A DNA stretch of 16,053 nt from Alphaproteobacteria bacterium (GTDB lineage Bacteria; Pseudomonadota; Alphaproteobacteria; UBA3830), in NCBI GenBank assembly GCA_025998735.1, contig BNWJ01000021.1, positions 1 through 16,053 on the forward strand, given 5' to 3'. The position numbers were made by a program, and so were the translations under genes. Below are positions 7,830 to 14,443 of this stretch, piece by piece. The notes below the pieces were generated by a model. That model saw only the letters and a program-made list of their open reading frames with translations. It was not told where the DNA came from and made no database searches. Position 1 is the stretch's first letter. Each line of letters begins with the position of its first letter.

Positions 7830-8792
7830 CTACTCGGAAAGTTCTGCTTTTACGATTACATCGACATTTTCGAACATCTCATTTATTTTTGCTTCGACAT
7901 TTTTTGTTATGACGCTCGCTTCCTTCATTGTTATGTTAGCATCGACTGCAATTCTTGATTCAACGTATTTTTTCATGCCGGCAGATCTTGTTCTTAGAAT
8001 TTTTATGAACTTCACTCCTGGAACTGCAGAAATTTTCTTTCTAATTCCATCTTGTTCATTTTCCGGAAGAGTCTCGTCCATTAAATCAGAGAGTGCCACC
8101 CTAAATATCAAACATGCATTGTACAAAACGAAACTTCCAACGGTCAAACCGCAGACAACATCGACATAGGTGAAAAATTTTGACAAAACCAGAGAAGCAA
8201 TGACGCAGAGATTCATAACAAAATCAGATAGATAATGAAGTGAATCTCCCTTTACAATCATGCATTCAGTTTTTTTGGCGACGTATTTCTGAAAATATAT
8301 CAATTGATACACGGCCACACACGATATCAGCATGACCGCTATGCCAACTTCGGTATTCTCCACCGGTTTGGGATTCAAAAACATTGCGTACGATTCGTGA
8401 AAGATCGCAAGTCCGGAATATATTACAATCAAACTCTGAAAGAGAGCCACAATTCCTTCGACTTTTTCATGGCCGAAATTATGTCCTTTATCATATTTTA
8501 TGCACGAAAACTTCAAAGCATGAAACGCTACAAATGAGGATAGAGCATCAAGGCAGGAATCATTTAGAGAAGCCTGCAGCGATATCGAGTCCGTTATCAA
8601 CCACGCACATAACTTTATGAGAACCAAAAATATCGATGTTATTACCGCAAGAACAATAGAAATCTTTGCTAAAGATTCACGGGAACTACTTTTAAAAAGC
8701 AAATCCAATCTCTTATCGAATATATTTATATCAAAAAGCACACAAACATTCCTAATGTTAAAAAATATTTTTAAGCCGCACCCAAAAACCAA
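7830..8792 (-). CDS. Cation diffusion facilitator (CDF) metal efflux protein
   Basis: CDF proteins export divalent metals such as Zn2+, Fe2+ or Mn2+ from the cytosol in exchange for protons. The membrane part shows the transport site: Asp78 and Asp82 (NDSCLDAL) in helix 2 and His186 and Asp190 (HYLSD) in helix 5, a DD/HD site as in YiiP/FieF, which favours Zn or Fe. The second site DxxHxxxH is present (Asp101, His104, His108). In the cytoplasmic domain (about 240–320) the histidines that make the binuclear zinc site in YiiP are not seen (EASVI where EAH is usual, VIVKAE at the end), so its regulation may differ. The frame opens with a TTG at 8792, but the first 30–40 residues are untypical; a TTG further in may be the real start. 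It is transcribed away from the tRNA genes. Confidence 0.85.
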   Translation of the reverse strand: MVFGCGLKIFFNIRNVCVLFDINIFDKRLDLLFKSSSRESLAKISIVLAVITSIFLVLIKLCAWLITDSISLQASLNDSCLDALSSFVAFHALKFSCIKYDKGHNFGHEKVEGIVALFQSLIVIYSGLAIFHESYAMFLNPKPVENTEVGIAVMLISCVAVYQLIYFQKYVAKKTECMIVKGDSLHYLSDFVMNLCVIASLVLSKFFTYVDVVCGLTVGSFVLYNACLIFRVALSDLMDETLPENEQDGIRKKISAVPGVKFIKILRTRSAGMKKYVESRIAVDANITMKEASVITKNVEAKINEMFENVDVIVKAELSE

Positions 8793-8823
8793 ACAACGTG
8801 ATTGTAATATAATTTTTTAACTA

Positions 8824-8852
8824 TTCACATTTATTTTTTTATGGTGTAGTAT
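8824..8852 (+). promoter_or_regulatory. Probable promoter of the tRNA genes
   Basis: TTCACA (8824–8829) and TAGTAT (8847–8852) are 17 bp apart, placing the transcription start near 8859, about 16 bases before tRNA-Met. The two tRNA genes are 16 bp apart and probably share this promoter. Confidence 0.5.
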
Positions 8853-8874
8853 CCATGGAGTTATTACAGTATTT

Positions 8875-8951
8875 GGCGGGATAGCTCAGTTGGTTAGAGC
8901 GGTTGAATCATAATCAATAGGTCGGGGGTTCAAGTCCCTCTCCCGCTACCA
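8875..8951 (+). tRNA. tRNA-Met (CAT), elongator type
   Basis: A full cloverleaf of 77 nt with encoded CCA. The acceptor stem is GGCGGGA/TCCCGCT (one G·U at the first pair), the D arm is TAGCTCAGTTGGTTAGAGC, and the anticodon loop ATCATAA gives CAT. The T arm is GGGGGTTCAAGTCCCTC. The paired first base rules out the initiator tRNA. A tRNA-Ile whose C34 is modified to lysidine also has CAT and cannot be fully excluded from sequence alone, but the whole reads most like an elongator tRNA-Met. Confidence 0.93.
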
Positions 8952-8967
8952 AGGTTCGAGACAAATC

Positions 8968-9057
8968 GGAGAGATGACAGAGTGGTCGATCGTGGCGGTC
9001 TCGAAAACCGTTGTACGGGCAACCGTACCGGGAGTTCGAATCTCCCTCTCTCCGCCA
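8968..9057 (+). tRNA. tRNA-Ser (CGA)
   Basis: 90 nt including encoded CCA. The acceptor stem GGAGAGA/TCTCTCC is perfect with discriminator G, as in serine tRNAs. The anticodon stem is GCGGT/ACCGT with loop CTCGAAA (anticodon CGA, reading UCG). A long variable arm TTGTACGGGCAACCGTACC forms the hairpin typical of class II tRNAs, and the T arm is GGGAGTTCGAATCTCCC. It follows tRNA-Met by 16 bp. Confidence 0.95.
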
Positions 9058-9074
9058 TTTTGGTTATCAAAATG
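9056..9074 (+). terminator. Possible weak terminator after tRNA-Ser
   Basis: CATTTTG and CAAAATG form a 7-bp stem with a 5-nt loop directly at the end of the tRNA, starting within its CCA. An A+T-rich run with five T follows about 15 bases later. The stem is poor in G+C and the T run is not adjacent, so this may serve for processing rather than termination. Confidence 0.3.
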
Positions 9075-9534
9075 CGAAATATTAATTTTTAACTAAAAGC
9101 AAGCGGATCGCTGTAGCCGCTGTCGCAGAGGCTCTTGCGGCCTTGGATGCGCTTCAAATTAAGACAAAATTGTATACATCTAGACTATTCTACGATTTTT
9201 CTCCTAAAATTCTCTCTCCGTTCTCCAAAATCACGTACCTGGAGAATTTAGAAGTTCGCGCCGCAATTCCTTGAAAATACGAGATATTTTTGAGACAAAT
9301 GCGCGGTAGACAAAGCAGGTTTAGAGAGTCTCAGAGGTAAGCGAGTGGGATGAGAAGAAATCATGCGTGCTTTTTAACGACCACATGGAGGATGTTTTGC
9401 ATCGTTTAATCGCGTTGAGCGCATTTCCCCCATTCGTTCTGCCCACCACACATTACGCTAGATCCAGTAATCTTGTTTGTTTTGTTATCGGTTGCACCAG
9501 AGGCTTTTTGCAGCAAAAAATACACTTTTAGCAC
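9075..9534. other. Non-coding stretch between tRNA-Ser and the Cys-repeat gene
   Basis: No gene is supported. A segment near 9100–9160 looks richer in G+C and can form competing stems (AGCGG/CCGCT, GCCGC/GCGGC). A plus-strand frame is open from about 9090 to 9272 but has no ATG and no recognisable product. The rest shows nothing I can name; it may be decayed gene sequence. Confidence 0.5.
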
Positions 9535-9563
9535 TCGACATTATTTTAGAAGCATTGTATAAT
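9535..9563 (+). promoter_or_regulatory. Strong promoter of the Cys-repeat gene
   Basis: TCGACA (9535–9540, five of six consensus bases) and a perfect TATAAT (9558–9563) are 17 bp apart. Transcription should begin near 9570, giving a leader of only 10–25 bases. Such a promoter suggests high expression under the housekeeping sigma factor. Confidence 0.8.
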
Positions 9564-9580
9564 TTTGTCCATAGGGAGAA

Positions 9581-9976
9581 ATGGAGGCCATAATGGACAA
9601 TGTTGATACGAACGTTAGCTGTGAGCGATGTGATTCCTGCTGCAAATGCGCCCGCTGCGATCATTGCTGGCGGTCGGAAGAGCTCAAGAGATGTGAAGCA
9701 TGTGGCGACAGTTACAAATGTCGAAACAGCAAGTTTTGCTATGAGTGCTTTCGTTGCAACCGTTGTTCAAAATGCAGTTATTGTTTTTCGTGCAAACGAT
9801 GCGAAGACTGTGAAACGTGCGAGTGGTGTCAGGATTGCATTAACTGCTCACGATGTTCAAAATGCTCCAATTGTCAAAATTGTTTTGGATGCGTAGGATG
9901 TTGCGATTGCGTTAATTGCGTAGGGTTAGTAGGCATAACTGGAGCGAGCGGAGAAAAAACCGATAATGAAAAATGA
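9581..9976 (+). CDS. Cysteine-every-third-residue repeat protein, unknown function
   Basis: The protein has 131 residues from ATG 9581, or 127 from ATG 9593; the second is likelier because GGAGG lies five bases before it. It has 32 cysteines. Counted from the first ATG, 30 of them fall on one three-residue register from Cys14 to Cys113; only positions 32, 35, 44 and 50 of that register are not Cys, and only Cys21 and Cys108 are off it. From Cys53 to Cys107 there are 19 cysteines in unbroken Cxx order. The residues between are varied and mostly polar, and Cys codons mix TGC and TGT, so this is not a recent simple DNA repeat. There is no signal peptide or membrane helix, and the tail is hydrophilic. 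A cytosolic metal-binding or thiol-rich scaffold is a guess; I know no matching family. A strong promoter precedes it and a regulator gene converges on it. Confidence 0.8.
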   Translation: MEAIMDNVDTNVSCERCDSCCKCARCDHCWRSEELKRCEACGDSYKCRNSKFCYECFRCNRCSKCSYCFSCKRCEDCETCEWCQDCINCSRCSKCSNCQNCFGCVGCCDCVNCVGLVGITGASGEKTDNEK

Positions 9977-9987
9977 CATTAACAGGA

Positions 9988-10203
9988 TTATTTCGCTGGT
10001 CTGTTCGTCTCTTCCTCGAATAGATCCTTGACTTTGCAGCCCAGAACACCAGCTATCTTCTCCAGAGTTTCCAGCTTGCATCCTTTTATTCTCGACGTGC
10101 GAGCCTTCAGAACGGAATGATCGGAAAGCTTGGTCAACTCCATCATTTTGTGGATCGTTATTTCCTTTTCTCGCATAATATATTTTATGTTGCTTGTAAT
10201 CAT
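9988..10203 (-). CDS. Small Cro/C1-type helix-turn-helix regulator
   Basis: The 71-residue protein is a single HTH domain of the XRE/Cro-C1 type. The pattern is NIKYIMREKEITIHKMMELTKLSDHSVLKARTSR, followed by the typical KLETLEKIAGVLGCKVKDLF and a short charged tail. Single-domain regulators of this kind are common in prophages, toxin–antitoxin loci and mobile islands. It points at the Cys-repeat gene with only 11 bp between the stops, so the two transcripts would overlap. No operator repeats were recognised in front of it, and no partner gene overlaps its start. Its target cannot be told from the sequence. Confidence 0.85.
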   Translation of the reverse strand: MITSNIKYIMREKEITIHKMMELTKLSDHSVLKARTSRIKGCKLETLEKIAGVLGCKVKDLFEEETNRPAK

Positions 10204-10651
10204 CTCAATCTTTCGCTCTGGTTTGTGAAGAAATGATACATTCTTGATTAATCAGCAATCTATCGTAAATATTCAAGAAGCCAACGCTTGGTTTTCAGGC
10301 TATATTTGAATTATTATGAAGCGGCGTTTCTTTGATTTGTATCGTGCCCGAATCGCATAATCCTCTTTATTTTCAGCGTTTATGCAAGATTCTTCCGCAA
10401 TGTATTTCATGGAATGAAGCAAAGCATTTCTTCGTGTTTTTACAAGAAAAATCTTGAACGTTAATAAATTAGGTTTTAATATATATCTGAGGTTGCTTTT
10501 TGCTTGGCGCCACCAAAGCTCCGAGTTGTGCGCAAATGTTTGTCGATGTCTTGTCGCTTGTGTTTAAACTTGCAAAGCTGAACAAAACAAGAAGGCGCCA
10601 GAAATCAGCCATCGATTTTGCCGAAGACGAAAGTTGCAAATGGTGTTTTAG
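10204..10651. other. Non-coding region upstream of the SemiSWEET gene
   Basis: This region separates the divergent HTH and SemiSWEET genes. A 36-codon open frame on the minus strand (10300–10410) has no recognisable product and no clear ribosome binding site. The right half contains a candidate promoter at 10454–10482 and a leader of about 160 bases with a spaced inverted repeat, TGGCGCC (10505–10511) and GGCGCCA (10594–10600). Nothing else was identified. Confidence 0.5.
10454..10482 (+). promoter_or_regulatory. Candidate promoter of the SemiSWEET–synthase/kinase operon
   Basis: TTGAAC (10454–10459) and TAATAT (10477–10482) are 17 bp apart. The start would be near 10489, leaving a 5' leader of about 160 bases with inverted repeats before the first gene, which leaves room for regulation in the leader. 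Confidence 0.4.
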
Positions 10652-10927
10652 ATGTATGAGTATATAGAATATTTTGTTGAAGTGGTATTTGGTCTAGGAA
10701 TGTTCATCAATGCTATGCTATTTGTCCCTCAGGCTGTGAAGATATATAAAGTTAAAAACGCCAATGGTGTTTCTCTAGCCACATTTGCAGGCTTTTGCAT
10801 AATACAATTTTTGACAGTTTTGCATGGGTACATACACCAAGATCACATCTTAATGTTTGGCAGTGCACTAGGCTTAATATTTTGTGCAACAGTTACTTTT
10901 TTGATCATTAGATACAAGCAGTGGTGA
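10652..10927 (+). CDS. SemiSWEET / PQ-loop family membrane transporter
   Basis: The 91-residue protein is one triple-helix bundle of the MtN3/SWEET fold. Helices lie at about 8–28, 41–60 and 66–87. The first helix ends in the PQ motif (Pro26-Gln27 in FVPQAVKIYK), followed by the usual NANGVSLATF entry into helix 2. Bacterial SemiSWEETs work as homodimers that let sugars pass down their gradient; PQ-loop relatives carry other small molecules. It ends 6 bp before the large synthase–kinase gene and surely shares its transcript. From this context I infer that its cargo may be the signal that the partner makes or senses, for example a cyclic dipeptide, though a plain sugar role is possible. The ATG at 10652 has only a weak ribosome binding site. 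Confidence 0.85.
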   Translation: MYEYIEYFVEVVFGLGMFINAMLFVPQAVKIYKVKNANGVSLATFAGFCIIQFLTVLHGYIHQDHILMFGSALGLIFCATVTFLIIRYKQW

Positions 10928-10933
10928 AGCATT

Positions 10934-13354
10934 ATGGATATAAATAGACATGTAAAATGGAGCAAAGAGTCTTTAGATTTTTTTAAATCTGCTTCCGATA
11001 ATAGCATTGATTTGGATATAGTCATTTCTCATGGATGCCTCAGTCAGACTGGAGAAGGCTTTAAAGAACTGGTTGATTCGATAAACTGTATGAAGTGGAA
11101 AATAAGAAGAGTCAGTATCTTAGATACCTCTTATTTGTATAGGCATTGTATTCATGACTTTATCAGACTCTCTGATCCAAGCACACAATCAATATGGTTT
11201 TTGAATAACAAACACTACATTGACCAATTAGAAGTTGAAGTAGTTATAGATTCCTGGAGAGACAAAATCAACACAAACACATTCAAAGAGTGGTATAAAC
11301 AAATAACAGATGATTTTTTTGGCATTAAAAATAAGAGTAGCCCTGTACAAGATTTTAGAAATGCGGTTATATCAGAAGCCGAAGTATTTGTTTCTAAAAA
11401 AAATGGAACGCTGCAAGAATGTGTCAATTTCATATTGGAAGAAAGAGCGTTTTCTTGTGCATTTCATAAAAATACGAATTTAGTGTACCCTGTCCCGTTT
11501 CGTAAATCAATGCTGGATATATGTAAAAGGTATGCGCTTAATATTCGGCAACTCTCCTATAATCTTTCTAAAAAGTTGCAAGAATCCCAGCATAAATATA
11601 GGAAAAATAATATTGCAAAAATAAATCAGGAAATAATAGCTTTTCTAACCAACACTTTGGAAGCGAACTTCTTTTTAATAGATAAATTCGGTAATTATAT
11701 ATATAAAAACGGCTCACTTTCTGAAATAATAGGAAATTTCACAGATCGCGTTACAAATTTAGATGCCTGGAAAATATCAAAGGAAGTAATGGAAACATGT
11801 AAGCAGATAACTGTAGAAGAGAAACATAATGGGAACAGCTTTCTTTCTGTTAAGTCACCCTTGATGATTGATGACGGAATCGAGGGAGTTATAGGTGTAT
11901 CAATCAATATTACAGATCGTAAAAAGGCACAGCAGCTAGAACAGCAAAGCAAGCTTGAAGTTGTTTTTGAACAAATAGCTCATGATATTCGTTCTCCGCT
12001 GGCAGCCATGTCTATGATTGCCCAAAGCTGCAAAGGTCTTTCGGAAAAAGAACATGTTGCACTGAGAAATATTGCAACTAGTATTGAGAATATTACCGGT
12101 GACTTGCTGAATAAATATAAGGAAAACCGACAAAAAGAATCTATCGAACCGGCTTTCTCGGAGCGATATATATCACTCTATATTAGTTTATTGGAAATCC
12201 TTAATAACAAAAGATATCAATACAAAGATCTGAATGTGACATTTAACTTCTCCTGTGATGCTTCGAGCAATTTTGCATTTATAGGAGGAGATTATTCTGA
12301 TTTTTGCCGCATGATTTCCAACATCATCAACAATTCTGTTGAAGCTCTTGAAGGCAGACAAGGTATTATAGATATATCTTTTGTGGCAAAAAACCAAAAA
12401 GTCGAAATTAGTATAAAAGATAACGGAAAAGGTATGCCCATGGAAATTGTAGATAAGTTTATGCAGAATATTCCTGTCGGTACTACCAAAGAAAGCGGAT
12501 ATGGTATTGGAATGCAGCAGGTTAAAGGTACTCTGCAACAAATGAATGGTCAAATGTCCATTAAATCCACTGAAAATGTTGGTACTGAAATCACTATCAT
12601 ATTTCCAGAGTCTGAGCCTCCTGTTTGGGTTACTGGACAGATTGTATTACACAAAGGTGAGACCGTTGTTGTATTGGACGATGATTCGTCAATTCACAGC
12701 GTTTGGGAAAATCGTCTAAAAGGATACTCGAACGATATCATAATAAAGTATTTTACACAGGGAATTGAGGCAATTGATTATATCAATTCATCAAAAGAGA
12801 AGGATAAAATACTTTTATTAGCTGATTATGAGCTGAGAAATCAGGATATGAACGGTGTAGATGTAATAGAAAAAACCAATATGCAAAAACAGTCTATTCT
12901 AGTAACAAGTGTATATACATACAAAATAAAAAATTTTTCTGAAAAAGTTAAATTCCTCAAAATAGTCTCTAAACTATATATGAATGAGATTCCTATTATG
13001 ATGGAAGAAGCTAAGACAACCAGAAAAGCAGATATTGTTTTCATTGACGATGACAAAATTTTCACTCAAACTCTTTCAGATTTTTTTGAGAGCAGAGAAC
13101 TCAGAGCGCATACATATAACTCCTTGGCTGTGTTCTTGGAAAACCTATCGCAGTATTCAAAAAATACCAAAATTGCAATCGATAATGAACTTAATTCTGG
13201 CATCAGCGGAATAGAGTTAGCAAAGCTGTTACACGAAAAAGGATATACGAATCTATATATATTATCTGGCAGACCATTTAAAGAAGATGAAGTTCCATCT
13301 TATCTAACAGCAGCTTTTAAAGGAAGCGAAGGTTTTATAGAAAAGCTGTTATGA
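10934..13354 (+). CDS. Cyclodipeptide synthase-like domain fused to PAS–histidine kinase–two receivers
   Basis: The 806-residue cytosolic protein has no membrane helix. Residues 1–215 read like a tRNA-dependent cyclodipeptide synthase of the XYP subfamily. They show IVISHGCLSQ with Ser32, Gly34 and Cys35 in the place of AlbC Ser37, Gly39 and Asn40; GEGFKELVDSIN; the LDTSYLYRH strand and helix; FILEE with Glu170 at AlbC Glu182 but Phe166 at Tyr178; and VYPVPF with Tyr185-Pro186 as the subfamily YP pair. Then come a PAS domain (230–335), HisKA with the intact H box AHDIRSPL (His350), HATPase (N box NIINNSVEAL, DNGKGM at 496–501, GYGIGM at 522–527), receiver 1 (Asp582–584, Asp631, Thr658, Lys680) and receiver 2 (Asp705–707, Asp750, Ser778, Lys804). 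Receiver 2 ends two residues after its Lys, so its last helix is missing. There is no output domain. The kinase parts are certain; the synthase call rests on motif order and spacing. Confidence 0.75.
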   Translation: MDINRHVKWSKESLDFFKSASDNSIDLDIVISHGCLSQTGEGFKELVDSINCMKWKIRRVSILDTSYLYRHCIHDFIRLSDPSTQSIWFLNNKHYIDQLEVEVVIDSWRDKINTNTFKEWYKQITDDFFGIKNKSSPVQDFRNAVISEAEVFVSKKNGTLQECVNFILEERAFSCAFHKNTNLVYPVPFRKSMLDICKRYALNIRQLSYNLSKKLQESQHKYRKNNIAKINQEIIAFLTNTLEANFFLIDKFGNYIYKNGSLSEIIGNFTDRVTNLDAWKISKEVMETCKQITVEEKHNGNSFLSVKSPLMIDDGIEGVIGVSINITDRKKAQQLEQQSKLEVVFEQIAHDIRSPLAAMSMIAQSCKGLSEKEHVALRNIATSIENITGDLLNKYKENRQKESIEPAFSERYISLYISLLEILNNKRYQYKDLNVTFNFSCDASSNFAFIGGDYSDFCRMISNIINNSVEALEGRQGIIDISFVAKNQKVEISIKDNGKGMPMEIVDKFMQNIPVGTTKESGYGIGMQQVKGTLQQMNGQMSIKSTENVGTEITIIFPESEPPVWVTGQIVLHKGETVVVLDDDSSIHSVWENRLKGYSNDIIIKYFTQGIEAIDYINSSKEKDKILLLADYELRNQDMNGVDVIEKTNMQKQSILVTSVYTYKIKNFSEKVKFLKIVSKLYMNEIPIMMEEAKTTRKADIVFIDDDKIFTQTLSDFFESRELRAHTYNSLAVFLENLSQYSKNTKIAIDNELNSGISGIELAKLLHEKGYTNLYILSGRPFKEDEVPSYLTAAFKGSEGFIEKLL

Positions 13355-13382
13355 CGTTGGCCATCTCAAAAATATGCTGAAT

Positions 13383-13411
13383 TTGCAGTCGCAATGATTT
13401 CGTGGTAAGAT
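13383..13411 (+). promoter_or_regulatory. Probable promoter of the HU gene
   Basis: TTGCAG (13383–13388) and TAAGAT (13406–13411) are 17 bp apart, with a start expected near 13418. This lets the HU gene be transcribed separately from the kinase gene that ends 83 bp before it. Confidence 0.5.
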
Positions 13412-13437
13412 TTTTTAGCTGATTTTGGAGTAAAAAA

Positions 13438-13710
13438 ATGAATAAAGAGGGATTAGTAAAGGCCGTTTCTGAGAAATCGGATCTTAGCCTGAAAGATGCC
13501 AGTAGGTTTTTGAATGGCTTTATGAAAGTTGTAAGCGAAACTCTTGCAAATGGACAAGAGATATCACTCGTTGGCTTTGGGGCTTTTTCCAAAGTGGAGC
13601 GAAGCGCCAGAGCAGGACGCGACTTCAAAACTGGGGAAAGCATCAATGTTCCAGCGTATAGAGTTGTAAAATTCAAGCCAGGCAAAGGCTTGAAAGACGC
13701 AGTAATTTGA
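13438..13710 (+). CDS. HU/IHF-family DNA-binding protein
   Basis: The 90-residue product has the full HU fold. An N-terminal helical part MNKEGLVKAVSEKSDLSLKD dimerises, GQEISLVGFGAFSKVERSARAGRD is the core, and the arm carries the family signature with the tip FKTGESINVPAYRVVKFKPGK including its Pro. Length is standard. HU bends DNA without strong sequence preference and packs the chromosome. GGAG lies seven bases before ATG 13438. It stands between the synthase–kinase gene and the convergent phage tail operon, with 38 bp to the latter. Whether it is the main HU of the cell or a copy that came with the phage cannot be told here. Confidence 0.95.
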   Translation: MNKEGLVKAVSEKSDLSLKDASRFLNGFMKVVSETLANGQEISLVGFGAFSKVERSARAGRDFKTGESINVPAYRVVKFKPGKGLKDAVI

Positions 13711-13748
13711 GGCTTTTTTAGAGTAAAATTACCACTCAACCATGAAAT

Positions 13749-13907
13749 TCATTCTTCTTTTTTTATCACCAGCTTTGATATTCCAACGGCTGCGAGTCCG
13801 GCTTCTATGATTGCATCGATGTAATCTGGTGTGAAATACATGACGACAGCGGCAATAATTGCGATAGTTCCTTTCGTTTTTTCGCTCAGAATTAAGTCTT
13901 TTAGCAT
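13749..13907 (-). CDS. 52-residue hydrophobic phage protein after the endolysin, holin-like
   Basis: This small gene lies 14 bp downstream of the endolysin stop. It starts at ATG 13907 with GAGGA five bases before it. The 52-residue product begins MLKDLILSEKTKG and has a hydrophobic helix at about 14–26 (TIAIIAAVVMYF), a second weakly hydrophobic segment at 32–48 and a charged tail ending in KKEE. Size, two short helices, charged C-terminus and position beside the endolysin suggest a holin or another lysis accessory, but no family is recognised. The longer arginine-rich frame over the same DNA is a shadow. This is the last gene of the tail operon. Confidence 0.7.
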   Translation of the reverse strand: MLKDLILSEKTKGTIAIIAAVVMYFTPDYIDAIIEAGLAAVGISKLVIKKEE

Positions 13908-13921
13908 GTTTTTCCTCATAT

Positions 13922-14443
13922 TTACGAATACGCTCTCCGTAACCAGCCATTGATAAATGTTTGCTGAGATGGACTGATGTTTGCAATCAATCGATAATAT
14001 CCGGCAGCCTCGGATTTCAGAGCAGCCAGCAAGTCGGTACTGTCAGCGCTGTTGATGGCCGTGAGCGTGATTTTCCCGACGATTCCATCTTCTGTTACTG
14101 AAATGCCAGTGGATCGTAGCGCTCTCTGGATTAGTTTGTTTGCCTGTGGAATTCCAACATTCACGGCCAGATCAAATGCCTTCAGCGCAACATTTTCGTT
14201 GTTGATTGATTCGTATTTTCCTTTCAACCAGAAGTCGACGAAATAAATCTGTCGAGCTTGGTCTTGAGTCAGTTTTTTTATGTCCAAATGCGGATAGCTG
14301 CGCTTGGAAATGCCGTACTTCGTCTCTCCGCCAGCGTCTGCTTGGTTGTTGGAGTATCCGCCTTCATGATACATGAGATACTCAAAAGCTTTCAAAAATT
14401 TAGTGCTTGCAGCACCTGCGTTTATGCTTCGCTCTGGTTGCAT
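13922..14443 (-). CDS. GH108 peptidoglycan muramidase (phage endolysin)
   Basis: The 173-residue enzyme belongs to glycoside hydrolase family 108 (N-acetylmuramidase), which cuts the glycan strands of the cell wall. It starts with the core FLKAFEYLMYHEGGYSNN, in which Glu27 of the EGGY motif is the catalytic acid, then GGETKYGISKRSYP and the helix LTQDQARQIYFVDFW. The C-terminal part (about 90–170) has the putative peptidoglycan-binding helices of the family (ALKAFDLAVNVG, DGIVGKITLTAIN, FINGWLRRAYS). There is no signal peptide, so release would need a holin or use inside a tail. AAGGAG precedes the ATG. The gene starts 22 bp inside gpD, so translation is probably coupled. Confidence 0.92.
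   Translation of the reverse strand: MQPERSINAGAASTKFLKAFEYLMYHEGGYSNNQADAGGETKYGISKRSYPHLDIKKLTQDQARQIYFVDFWLKGKYESINNENVALKAFDLAVNVGIPQANKLIQRALRSTGISVTEDGIVGKITLTAINSADSTDLLAALKSEAAGYYRLIANISPSQQTFINGWLRRAYS

Noticed and set aside
8968..9057. tRNA-Ser as integration site of an island reaching to the phage genes
   Set aside because: I looked for a second copy of the tRNA 3' end in the rest of the window and saw none, and no integrase is present.
9090..9272. Open plus-strand frame rich in Ala and Leu at its start
   Set aside because: No ATG start and no recognisable product; perhaps a gene remnant, but not supportable.
9600..9896. 98-codon open frame overlapping the Cys-repeat gene
   Set aside because: Same DNA in another frame, open because of the 9-base period; it lacks the ribosome binding site and promoter fit of the Cys-repeat frame.
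10300..10410. 36-residue basic open frame on the minus strand
   Set aside because: No ribosome binding site, no family resemblance, and it lies in otherwise non-coding sequence.
13729..13986. Arginine-rich 85-codon frame on the minus strand
   Set aside because: It overlaps the end of the endolysin and the 52-residue gene, which has its own GAGGA and a coherent hydrophobic product.
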